The notes beneath the pieces were generated by a model. The model did not search any database. It worked only from the letters and a program-made list of their open reading frames with translations, and was not told where the DNA came from. Shown piece by piece: positions 1-6,303 of a stretch of DNA of 14,265 bases. Origin of the DNA: Spongiibacteraceae bacterium UBA5047 (lineage in GTDB: Bacteria; Pseudomonadota; Gammaproteobacteria; Pseudomonadales; Spongiibacteraceae). A program made the position numbers and the translations under genes. The first letter of the stretch is position 1. Each line of letters opens with the position of its first letter. The DNA is taken from positions 116,297-130,561 of the forward strand of contig DIBR01000064.1 in assembly GCA_002415025.1 (NCBI GenBank), given 5' to 3'.

Positions 1-40
1 GTTATGAGCCCGACGAGCTACCAAGCTGCTCCACCCCGCA
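1..40 (-). tRNA. Initiator tRNA-fMet (CAT), 5' half, runs off left edge
   Basis: Read on the minus strand from 40 to 1, the sequence follows bacterial initiator tRNA: acceptor 5' strand with GCGGGG, D-arm GAGCAGCTTGGTAGCTC, then the anticodon arm with the three G-C pairs (GGG before the loop) typical of tRNA-fMet. The CAT anticodon lies at 6-4. The window stops inside the anticodon loop, so the T-arm and 3' acceptor cannot be checked. The tRNA charges formyl-methionine for translation initiation. It lies downstream of a decayed copy (119-158) and a stable-RNA promoter at 207-235. I recognise the sequence by memory of the family. Nucleotide 1 is U here rather than the usual C. Confidence 0.88.
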
Positions 41-74
41 TCAAAACTGTATCGCCTGTTTAAAGCCTGGCGCT

Positions 75-116
75 GGGCTCAGAACCCGAAGGTCGTAAAC
101 TCCCTTCGGCTTTTTT
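75..116 (+). terminator. Hairpin plus T-run within an inverted tRNA-fMet-like segment
   Basis: On the plus strand CCGAAGG (86-92) pairs with CCTTCGG (103-109), with a 10-nt loop, followed by C and six T. This is a rho-independent terminator shape facing rightward. The upstream part, GGGCTCAGAACCCGAAGG (75-92), differs by one base from the anticodon-arm segment of tRNA-fMet, but lies in the opposite orientation to the tRNA copies on either side. Outer bases GGGCTC (75-80) can also pair with GAGCCC (124-129). Whether any plus-strand transcript ends here is unknown, because the left neighbour is outside the window. Confidence 0.5.
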
Positions 117-118
117 GG

Positions 119-158
119 TTTGGGAGCCCGGTTAGTTACCAAGCTGCTCCACCCCGCA
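119..158 (-). pseudogene. Degenerate tRNA-fMet 5' copy
   Basis: Minus-strand positions 158-124 repeat the 5' part of the neighbouring tRNA-fMet almost exactly, including about 10 bp of upstream flank (118-bp offset). The D-arm then degrades (GTAACTAACC instead of GTAGCTCGTC), the anticodon loop is destroyed and no matching 3' acceptor strand follows. It therefore cannot fold as a tRNA. Initiator tRNAs often occur as tandem copies, so this is most likely a decayed tandem duplicate in the same transcript. Confidence 0.7.
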
Positions 159-206
159 TCAAAACTGGTGCCAATTGGACTTGGTGACTGCCAATTGAGG
201 ATGCGC

Positions 207-235
207 ATTATAGGTAGGCGGCCGGCCCTTTGCAA
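207..235 (-). promoter_or_regulatory. Stable-RNA promoter for the tRNA-fMet locus
   Basis: On the minus strand, TTGCAA (235-230) is followed by exactly 17 bp and then a perfect TATAAT (212-207). The downstream discriminator begins GCGC, as in stringently controlled rRNA and tRNA promoters. Expected transcription start is near 200, about 40 nt before the decayed tRNA copy. This is seen directly in the sequence; growth-rate control is inferred from the GC-rich discriminator. Confidence 0.8.
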
Positions 236-326
236 CAGCTCGACAATAATAGTTTTAGTGTGGCGAAAATGTAGGCAATCGGCGCTTTGTTCTGAGCTTA
301 TATTGAGCGGAAAAGGGACTGTTAAT

Positions 327-353
327 TATTTATCGTATATATTACGATAAATA
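327..353. promoter_or_regulatory. Perfect inverted repeat, candidate operator of the DUF1214 gene
   Basis: Arms TATTTATCGTA (327-337) and TACGATAAATA (343-353) are perfect 11-bp inverted repeats separated by TATAT, in an AT-rich stretch about 57 bp before the start at 411. A TATATT that could serve as a -10 box (338-343) lies in the centre, so a bound dimer would block transcription. There is no T-run, so it is not a terminator. I do not recognise the cognate regulator. The rest of the gene-free stretch 236-410 is AT-rich and shows nothing else convincing. Confidence 0.5.
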
Positions 354-410
354 GAATGCTTGCCTGACATCGGTCATTGGGCATGACAATAAACAATGAT
401 GGAGAACACC

Positions 411-1526
411 ATGAGCGTAAAAACCGCCAGTCGCAGCGCTTTGCGGGAGCTGATTGATCTGCTGGAAGAAGTTGATAGTCGTTGGGCAGGGCCTGAATGG
501 AACTTGCATAGCGAGGCAGACGTTGCGGCGGCGCACCGTTCTTTGATGCATGTTCTGGAGGGCGGTTTGGCGGGCATGTTCGAGTTTGATGTTGCCTACC
601 CCCAGTTTCGTCGCATTGTCACACCCTGGCGCAAGTTTACCGGTGACAATGGCGATGCCATTTATTTTGACGCGCCTGTCAGTGCTGATTTTGAATATCG
701 GGTGCGCGGTAATATCAATGGCGCGGTTTATGTGTCGATTACCCTTGAAGAGGGAACTGACGACGGCAGTATGGCGAGCAAGACCGCTGGCGTAATTAAC
801 GACACGATGTTTGATGTGGATGAAAACGGCTGGTTTGAACTTCGCTTGGGAGGCAAGCCGGCGGAGCGCAACTGGCTGGCGCTAACGCCTGATACGTCGC
901 GCATTACGACACGGCACTATTTTGAAGAGAAGGACTGCGCGGCAGGCAATCCGGCGCGGGAGCCGACCTTGTTGATAGAGGCGATTAACCCCGCTCGCGA
1001 GCCGGAAATTCCGAATGATGACAGCATAGCGGCAGGCATTCGCCGGGTGGCGGGTTTTGTTCGCAGTCGCACACTCGGTATGCCACCCATGGCCAATGCG
1101 GTGCAGCCGCCCTTTGTGTCTATTGTGCCCAACGGCTTTCCGCCACCGGTGGTGCCGGGCGATTTCGGTCTGTCGGCCTACGATGCTCACTACTCCATGG
1201 CGCCCTACTATCTGGAACCACACCAGGCGCTGGTGGTGACCGGGCGCTGGCCTGAGTGTCGCTTCGGCAGTCTGGATTTATGGACGCGCCACCAGCAAAC
1301 CTATGATTACTGCAATCGCAATGCATCGCTCAATCGCGCTCAAGCGGTGTTGGAAACTGACGGTAGTTTTCGCATGGTGATTGCCCATCAAAACCCCGGA
1401 GTAGACAACTGGATTGATACCGAGGGGCGAGCTATGGGCTTGATGTTCTGGCGATTTTTCCTCGTTGAGGGGGAGGTGGAGACGCCTCAGGCGGAAGTTG
1501 TGGAGTTTGCTGCCCTTGCGCGCTAG
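411..1526 (+). CDS. DUF1214 domain-containing protein
   Basis: This encodes a 371-residue soluble protein with no signal peptide. The C-terminal third (about residues 265-360: VVTGRWPECRFGSLDLWTR, NRAQAVLETDGSFRMVIAHQ, then NWIDTEGRAMGLMFWRFF) matches my recollection of DUF1214, a beta-rich domain of unknown biochemical role often found with DUF1254. The N-terminal part is helical and the middle is beta-rich. The start at 411 is chosen over the in-frame ATG at 396 because GGAG (401-404) sits 6 nt before it. The gene stands alone. Its likely regulation is through the palindrome at 327-353. The family call is from memory of motifs. No reaction can be assigned, although homologues occur near lipid or aromatic catabolism genes. 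Confidence 0.75.
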   Translation: MSVKTASRSALRELIDLLEEVDSRWAGPEWNLHSEADVAAAHRSLMHVLEGGLAGMFEFDVAYPQFRRIVTPWRKFTGDNGDAIYFDAPVSADFEYRVRGNINGAVYVSITLEEGTDDGSMASKTAGVINDTMFDVDENGWFELRLGGKPAERNWLALTPDTSRITTRHYFEEKDCAAGNPAREPTLLIEAINPAREPEIPNDDSIAAGIRRVAGFVRSRTLGMPPMANAVQPPFVSIVPNGFPPPVVPGDFGLSAYDAHYSMAPYYLEPHQALVVTGRWPECRFGSLDLWTRHQQTYDYCNRNASLNRAQAVLETDGSFRMVIAHQNPGVDNWIDTEGRAMGLMFWRFFLVEGEVETPQAEVVEFAALAR

Positions 1527-1640
1527 CGCTGGGGGTGGTGGACACTACGTATTTATCTCGGCAGGCCAAAATGATAAAAATCGGGTTCATGGAAACTTGG
1601 CCGACCTTTCCGGGTTTTGCGAGCCAATCAGGTTGCCTCG

Positions 1641-1901
1641 ATGATGAGAGCTATTACGAAAGAGCGAAGGAAGTCGGCTGAGTCCCGTCAAAATGGCCTA
1701 GAGTCGCATTTGAACGAGGATCAGCGTATTTCTCTGCAGCAGCTTGAAAACTTCGGCTGGTCGTTGCGATACGTACGCAGGCCGCTTTTTCTCGAACCGG
1801 TTGCCATCGTTTACCATTCGGGGATTTGCGCCCACGCGGTCCTCGATATCGACGGCACCCTCGATCGCAATAGTGATGTTAACTTACGACAACTTGCGTG
1901 A
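1641..1901 (+). CDS. Small conserved-looking protein, unknown function
   Basis: This is an 86-residue protein with a basic N-terminus (ERRKSAESRQ) followed by LNEDQRISLQQLENFGWSLR, YVRRPLFLEPVAIVY and VLDIDGTLDRN. The pattern of a FGW motif, then RRPLF, then a short beta-rich tail ending in a DG turn resembles a small uncharacterised proteobacterial family I have seen. I cannot name it. Starts at 1617 (TTG), 1641 and 1644 are possible; the tandem ATGs are preferred, though no strong ribosome site is visible. There is no membrane segment and no signal peptide. Its 3' end overlaps a tentative minus-strand ORF by 18 bp. Confidence 0.55.
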   Translation: MMRAITKERRKSAESRQNGLESHLNEDQRISLQQLENFGWSLRYVRRPLFLEPVAIVYHSGICAHAVLDIDGTLDRNSDVNLRQLA

Positions 1902-2066
1902 CAGCGAGCCTCGCAATTTCTTGCGCGGCTGGTCAATGTATATTCGAGGTACTTTGCGGTCCGGCTTGTCTGCGAGCCGTACTCCTGTCACTGCGTAAGT
2001 AGTTCGCCCTCCCAAAACCGGCAATATTTCCAAAGTGCCTGAAACTGCGACATACAGCCGTTTCAC
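1884..2066 (-). CDS. Possible small basic protein, unknown
   Basis: This is a 60-residue ORF starting with GTG at 2066, with sequence such as YVAVSGTLEILPVLGGRTTY and a lysine/arginine-rich C-terminus (PRIYIDQPRKKLRGSLSRKL). The composition looks protein-like rather than random. The opposite frames in this stretch hold no better gene. There is no clear Shine-Dalgarno site and I recognise no family. It converges on the small gene to its left, with overlapping ends. It could be spurious. Confidence 0.3.
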   Translation of the reverse strand: MKRLYVAVSGTLEILPVLGGRTTYAVTGVRLADKPDRKVPRIYIDQPRKKLRGSLSRKLS

Positions 2067-2189
2067 GCGGCTTTTGCGTTGCTATAGTTTTTTTTAATGG
2101 TGGTCATAGAGATTAGCCATTTTCGTCAGTTCATGGCCGCTGGTAGGGTAAAACCAAATCGAATCATCAACGCAGGAGAGGACACCATT

Positions 2190-2672
2190 ATGAGAAATAC
2201 TGCCCCCGCCATTGATATCGGAATTGAGAAAAGCCAGAGAAGTGATATTGCCAAAGGCTTGAGTATGTTGCTGGCTGACGAATACACGCTGTATTTGAAA
2301 ACGCACAACTACCACTGGAACGTCACCGGACCGTTGTTCAATACCCTGCACAAAATGTTTGAAGAGCAGTACATGGAACTGGCACCAGCCGTCGACGATA
2401 TTGCGGAGCGTATTCGTACCCTGGGTGAGTATGCGCCGGGCTCCTACAAGGACTTCGCCGAGTTGTCGTCGGTAGCAGAAGCCTCCGGCAAGGAAGATGC
2501 CGAAGAAATGATTCGGCAGCTGGTGCTTGCGCGCGAAGCGGTTGTACGTACCGCGCGCAATATGTTGCCAGCGGTGAACGAGGCCGACGACGAACCCACG
2601 CTGGACTTGTTAACCCAGCGTATGCAGGTGCACGAAAAAACTGCCTGGATGTTGCGCAGCCTGCTTCAATAG
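2190..2672 (+). CDS. dps: Dps-family ferritin-like DNA-protection protein
   Basis: This encodes a 160-residue Dps/miniferritin. Such proteins form dodecamers that oxidise Fe(II) with hydrogen peroxide, store iron and often coat DNA under oxidative or starvation stress. The inter-subunit ferroxidase residues are all present with the correct spacing: H42 (in NYHWNVTGP), H54, D69 and E73 (in DDIAER), the 12-15-4 spacing of Listeria Dps. The N-terminus is short and not strongly basic, so DNA binding is uncertain. The start at 2190 is chosen because GGAGAGG (2175-2181) lies 8 nt upstream; an upstream in-frame start at 2097 would add an unlikely leader. The gene is monocistronic, with its own terminator. 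I could not pick a convincing promoter or OxyR site. Confidence 0.93.
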   Translation: MRNTAPAIDIGIEKSQRSDIAKGLSMLLADEYTLYLKTHNYHWNVTGPLFNTLHKMFEEQYMELAPAVDDIAERIRTLGEYAPGSYKDFAELSSVAEASGKEDAEEMIRQLVLAREAVVRTARNMLPAVNEADDEPTLDLLTQRMQVHEKTAWMLRSLLQ

Positions 2673-2705
2673 CACTGGCCGGAAACGACTAGGCCCTGAC
2701 CGCAA

Positions 2706-2735
2706 GAGCGCCCCATTCGCCGGGCGCTCGCTTTC
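2706..2735 (+). terminator. Terminator after dps
   Basis: GAGCGCCC (2706-2713) and GGGCGCTC (2722-2729) form a perfect 8-bp stem with an 8-nt loop. The tail GCTTTCTT is a weak U-tract. It lies 33 bp past the dps stop. A second small stem, GCCAGA (2747-2752) with TCTGGC (2759-2764), follows without a T-run. Confidence 0.65.
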
Positions 2736-2863
2736 TTATCGTGACTGCCAGAACACTATCTGGCGGCTGCCGCCAATCCCGCTTCCCTTAATTTTGCGAA
2801 ACTCCGCGCTGCCATTGCCTGTGCAATGGCATTTCTGGGGAAACGCTGGGGTATATCGGGATT

Positions 2864-5254
2864 ATGGATGGCCGGAATTGGATAGCAATCTTTGCGGGTT
2901 TTGTGGCGTTAAGCAGCATGCCCACCGGACTGCAGGCGCAAAGTGGTGCCAGGCAGCTGGAAGAAGTGGTGGTTACGGCGCAGCGTCGTACTGAAAGCAT
3001 GCAGGATGTGCCCGTGGCGGTAACGGCGGTGACTGAAGAGGATATGGCGTATGCGCAGGTGGATAGCGTAAGCAATATTCAGGCTGTGTCGCCGAGCATT
3101 AAGTTCGATGTGACCAACAGTGCAGCGAACAGCGCTAATATATTTATCCGCGGTATCGGTACGGTTGGCAATAACCGCTCCTTTGAGGGGGCTGTGGGCG
3201 TATTTTTCGATGGTGTATACCGCACGCGCACCGGGCAAGCCATGCAGAACTGGCTGGATATTGAAAGCCTGCAGGTGCTGCGCGGGCCACAGGGTACATT
3301 GTTTGGTAAAAACACCTCGGCGGGTGCATTAATTATCAACAGCAAATCACCGTCGCTGGAGACAGTGGAAGGTGATTTCGAAATATCCTCCGGCAACTAC
3401 GGCAAGAAGCTGTTTCGTGGTGCAGTGAGTGCACCCGTCACCGATACGCTGGCTGTTCGCCTGGCCGGCTTGTGGGCTGAGCGCGATGGCTTTATCACGG
3501 ACCCAAACGGTGGCAACTACAACGACAGTAATCCGCGTGCTGCCAAAATCCAGTTTTTGTTTGAGCCGGGCGACAGCTTCAGGGCGCGTGTGATCGCAGA
3601 TTATTCCCGGCAGGAAGACAACTGCTGCTACGGCCAGGTGGACGTCGTTGACGGTGGTATGCAGCCTTATATTGACGAGCTGGAGCGGCAGAACGGCAAA
3701 CGCAATCCCTCCGATGACTTTGATGACTACGAAATCAATCTCAGCAATGATACGGAGCAAACCATTACCGATGAAGGTATTCAGCTGAATATGAGCTGGT
3801 TCACCGACGCCGGATTTTCACTCGATTCAGTGACTTCCTACCGCAGTTGGTACATCCAGCAAGTAGGTATGGATGCAGATTTTAGCGGCGCCAATATTCT
3901 CGGTATCACCGAAGATCTGGAAACCTCGATTTTTTCTCAGGAATTTACTCTTTCCGGCGAGTTTGTAGACATCGGCTTTATCGAATCTGCGGACTATGTG
4001 CTGGGCATCTACTACGCCGATGAAGAGATTGCCGCAGACCACCAGCTGATTTGGGGTGATCAGGCCGAGCAATATATTAACCTGTATCTGGTATCTACCC
4101 AGACGGGCGCAGTTGACCCGGCGCTGTGGCCGGTGATCGAACTGGCGCCATCGGGTATCTATGCGCCCGAAGGTTTGATCAGCGATATTCATATGGCCGG
4201 TACCGGAAAATCTTACGCGGCCTTTATGCACTGGAATCTGCAGTTGACCGAATCGCTGGGTATCACCGCCGGCATCCGTTATTCCGAGGATGAAAAAACG
4301 GGCATGATGCGCCGCCGCTTTTTTCGCGACAACCCCGCTGAGCCCTTTCGTTTGTTGGGTGCACAGCCGGGGCCGGAATACGATGAGAGTTATGAGGATT
4401 CGGCCACCAGCGGTCAGTTTGCATTGCGATACCAGTTCAATGACAGCACCATGGCTTATGCTTCCTATAGCTTGGGCTATAAATCCGGTGGTGTGAATCT
4501 GGATAATCAGGCTGCGGGCAGTGTGGGCGATAATCCGAATGAACCGACCTGCAGCGCCAATGGTGACTGTATGCCCAATGATCCGCGCTACAAGTCGGAA
4601 TATATCAAGGGTTATGAGCTGGGCCTGAAAACTGACTATCTTGATGGACGCGCCCGTTCTAACTTCGCTGCGTTTTACAATGAACTGACCGACCTGCAAG
4701 TGGCTACCTTCGACGGCTTGGCCTTCGGTATTCTCAATTCGCCGGATGCCGAAGTGTACGGCGCAGAAATGGAAAACCAGTTTGTGTTAACCGAAGCACT
4801 CACGCTCGGCTTCGACGTAACCTGGTTGCCCGAGGCCGAGTTTGGTGAGTCGGAAGAGCTGGATATTGCTTCATTGGGTATTTTGTCTGGCCGCCGCTTT
4901 GCGCAGGCGCCGGAATGGGTGGGCAATTTGTCGCTGACCATGGATCAGCCACTGACCAGTAATCTCGCACTGAGAGGGCGAATCGCTGGCTACTACTCGG
5001 GTGACCAGTTCACCAACCCGGCCAACAATGAACGGCGCGACGCGATTACGGAAATCGCCTTTACCCTGGGGGTTACTTCGTTCTCTACCGGCCTGTCGCT
5101 GAATGTGTGGTGTCAGAATTGCACGGATGAGCGTTACGTTACCCAGCACTTCAACACGCCCCTGCAGGGCGGGGTGCCGGGCTCACCGGATGATCGCAAT
5201 GCCTATGTGGCGGCGCCGCGAACCTACGGTGTAACGTTGCGCGGAATGTTCTGA
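2864..5254 (+). CDS. TonB-dependent outer-membrane receptor (first)
   Basis: This encodes a 796-residue TonB-dependent transporter that would import a ligand across the outer membrane using energy from TonB-ExbBD. A signal peptide spans residues 1-25 (cleavage after LQA). A TonB-box-like EEVVVTA sits at 33-39. The plug domain is about 45-160, with IRGIG and the family signature LRGPQGTLFG at 139-148. A beta-barrel extends to the C-terminus, which ends in Phe as BAM substrates do. Cysteine pairs occur in barrel segments (NCCYG; WCQNC near the end). The ligand is not predictable; siderophores, vitamin B12 and hydrophobic carbon sources are all possible. ATG 2864 has only a weak ribosome site, and no better in-frame start lies upstream. 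It converges on the phosphatase gene. Confidence 0.93.
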   Translation: MDGRNWIAIFAGFVALSSMPTGLQAQSGARQLEEVVVTAQRRTESMQDVPVAVTAVTEEDMAYAQVDSVSNIQAVSPSIKFDVTNSAANSANIFIRGIGTVGNNRSFEGAVGVFFDGVYRTRTGQAMQNWLDIESLQVLRGPQGTLFGKNTSAGALIINSKSPSLETVEGDFEISSGNYGKKLFRGAVSAPVTDTLAVRLAGLWAERDGFITDPNGGNYNDSNPRAAKIQFLFEPGDSFRARVIADYSRQEDNCCYGQVDVVDGGMQPYIDELERQNGKRNPSDDFDDYEINLSNDTEQTITDEGIQLNMSWFTDAGFSLDSVTSYRSWYIQQVGMDADFSGANILGITEDLETSIFSQEFTLSGEFVDIGFIESADYVLGIYYADEEIAADHQLIWGDQAEQYINLYLVSTQTGAVDPALWPVIELAPSGIYAPEGLISDIHMAGTGKSYAAFMHWNLQLTESLGITAGIRYSEDEKTGMMRRRFFRDNPAEPFRLLGAQPGPEYDESYEDSATSGQFALRYQFNDSTMAYASYSLGYKSGGVNLDNQAAGSVGDNPNEPTCSANGDCMPNDPRYKSEYIKGYELGLKTDYLDGRARSNFAAFYNELTDLQVATFDGLAFGILNSPDAEVYGAEMENQFVLTEALTLGFDVTWLPEAEFGESEELDIASLGILSGRRFAQAPEWVGNLSLTMDQPLTSNLALRGRIAGYYSGDQFTNPANNERRDAITEIAFTLGVTSFSTGLSLNVWCQNCTDERYVTQHFNTPLQGGVPGSPDDRNAYVAAPRTYGVTLRGMF

Positions 5255-5279
5255 GTTGTTGCTATTGCTCTCGCTGCCC

Positions 5280-5403
5280 GCAACGCTGCGCTTTTGCGGG
5301 CCTACGCAAGTATTCGGTTGGGGTAGGCCGGCAACGCTGCGCTTTTGCGGGCCTACGCAAGTATTCGGTTGGGGTAGGCCGGCAAAAGCGCAGCGTTGCC
5401 GGC
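5280..5403. repeat. Tandem 51-bp REP-like palindromic repeat between convergent genes
   Basis: A 51-bp unit is present twice, head to tail and identical (5280-5330 and 5331-5381). A third, inverted partial copy (5378-5403) forms a perfect 8-bp stem, GCCGGCAA with TTGCCGGC, and a 10-nt loop. Within the array, GTAGGCCGGCAA pairs imperfectly with the TTGCGGGCCTAC of the next unit. This is a BIME/REPIN-like arrangement, probably dispersed in the genome. It lies between the stop codons of converging genes and may act as a two-way transcription end, though there is no T-run. Confidence 0.8.
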
Positions 5404-5409
5404 GGGTGC

Positions 5410-6204
5410 TCAATCGACGTAACGTGCTTTCAGGCGCTTGCGCTGCTCCGGCCCCAAACCAATTTCGGCTGCGAGATAATCCGACACGCTGTCATAGCTC
5501 TCGTCAATCGCCGCAAAGGCTGCGCTAAGGTACTCCTCGCGGGTATCCATTAAGGCTTTAAATACCGACAGATCCAGTTCGCTGTCATTCTCGGCATATT
5601 TGCTGGCCAGATATTCCAGCTCGCCTTTGGGTGGGTAGTACTGAGCGGTCAGCAGGTAGTCGTCCATAATGGTTTCGCGCGGTACATCCAGTGCAGAGAG
5701 AATCAATGCGGCGGCAAAGCCGGTGCGATCCTTACCGGCGGAGCAGTGGAACAGAAATCCGCCGTCGTCGGTATCGAGCAGGAGTTCAAACATGCGACGG
5801 TAGGTACCGGTCTGTTTAAGCGCCAGTTCGCGGTTGATCATCACCATCCAGTTAAACATCTCGTCGCCCGACACCTGCGAAAAATCGGACTCGGCGATGG
5901 AGCGGCTGTGATCGCCGGGAGAAATAGCGAGGTTGTGTATGGCAGCGCGCGCCTGCGCGCCCAGATCGGTCACGTCGCGCAGGTATTCGTCTTCGCGACG
6001 AAAGTCACAGATAACGCGCAAATCAAAGGCCGCGAGCGTGGCTTTATCTTTGTCTGTCAGTGTTGACAGGCGCCCGGCGCGAAAGATCTTGCCCCAGCGG
6101 GTGTTGCCGCCATCGCTGGTGGCGTAGCCGCCCAGATCGCGGATGTTGGGGGCGCCTTCCAGGTCAAGACGGCGTTGGAAATTGAATTTCTGCTCTGCGC
6201 TCAT
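5410..6204 (-). CDS. Tyrosine/dual-specificity phosphatase, MptpB-like (Y_phosphatase3 family)
   Basis: This encodes a 264-residue cysteine-dependent phosphatase. The P-loop HCSAGKDRTG (153-162) has nucleophile C154 and phosphate-binding R160. The Lys-Asp pair inside the loop is typical of the MptpB/LipA-type family, some of whose members accept phosphotyrosine, phosphoserine or phosphoinositides. The N-terminal signature NIRDLGGYAT (20-29), RWGKIFRAGRLS (36-47) and DFRREDE (67-73) also fit this family. No signal peptide is visible, so it is probably cytoplasmic. ATG 6204 is chosen because a longer ORF to 6288 would read through the upstream receptor's terminator; the ribosome site is weak. 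The gene lies downstream of the second receptor but is insulated from it, and a candidate promoter and operator lie at 6219-6242. Confidence 0.88.
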   Translation of the reverse strand: MSAEQKFNFQRRLDLEGAPNIRDLGGYATSDGGNTRWGKIFRAGRLSTLTDKDKATLAAFDLRVICDFRREDEYLRDVTDLGAQARAAIHNLAISPGDHSRSIAESDFSQVSGDEMFNWMVMINRELALKQTGTYRRMFELLLDTDDGGFLFHCSAGKDRTGFAAALILSALDVPRETIMDDYLLTAQYYPPKGELEYLASKYAENDSELDLSVFKALMDTREEYLSAAFAAIDESYDSVSDYLAAEIGLGPEQRKRLKARYVD

Positions 6205-6218
6205 ATCTGCTGTAACTG

Positions 6219-6242
6219 TGTTTGGTGTGGCCAAACATTTTA
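6219..6242 (-). promoter_or_regulatory. Candidate -10 and operator of the phosphatase gene
   Basis: On the minus strand a TAAAAT hexamer (6242-6237) is followed at once by the perfect inverted repeat TGTTTGG, CCACA, CCAAACA (6237-6219). It ends 14 bp before the chosen start. A repressor bound here would block initiation; alternatively the repeat forms a 7-bp hairpin at the mRNA 5' end. No good -35 is visible. Confidence 0.4.
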
Positions 6243-6254
6243 CCGTTTGTGGAT

Positions 6255-6281
6255 AAAAAAAGGGCGGCTCAATGGCCGCCC
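6255..6281 (-). terminator. Rho-independent terminator after second TonB receptor
   Basis: On the minus strand GGGCGGC (6281-6275) and GCCGCCC (6268-6262) form a perfect 7-bp GC stem with a 6-nt loop, followed by seven T (6261-6255). It lies 22 bp past the receptor stop, so the phosphatase needs its own promoter. Confidence 0.9.
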
Positions 6282-6303
6282 TGTACAAATTGTCACAATT
6301 GGC

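Noticed and set aside
119..158. Second functional tRNA
   Set aside because: The anticodon stem does not pair and there is no 3' acceptor strand complementary to GCGGGG before the next copy.
396..410. Upstream start of the DUF1214 gene
   Set aside because: The ATGs at 396 and 399 overlap the GGAG that serves the ATG at 411, so the later start is preferred.
3827..4699. 290-codon minus-strand ORF
   Set aside because: It lies wholly antisense to the first TonB receptor, whose signature motifs are intact. It has no family features and is a reading-frame shadow.
5280..5403. CRISPR-like array
   Set aside because: The 51-bp units are directly adjacent without spacers, and no cas genes are present.
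6205..6288. N-terminal extension of the phosphatase
   Set aside because: It would translate through the terminator hairpin at 6255-6281, and the family signature starts only after residue 19 of the shorter form.
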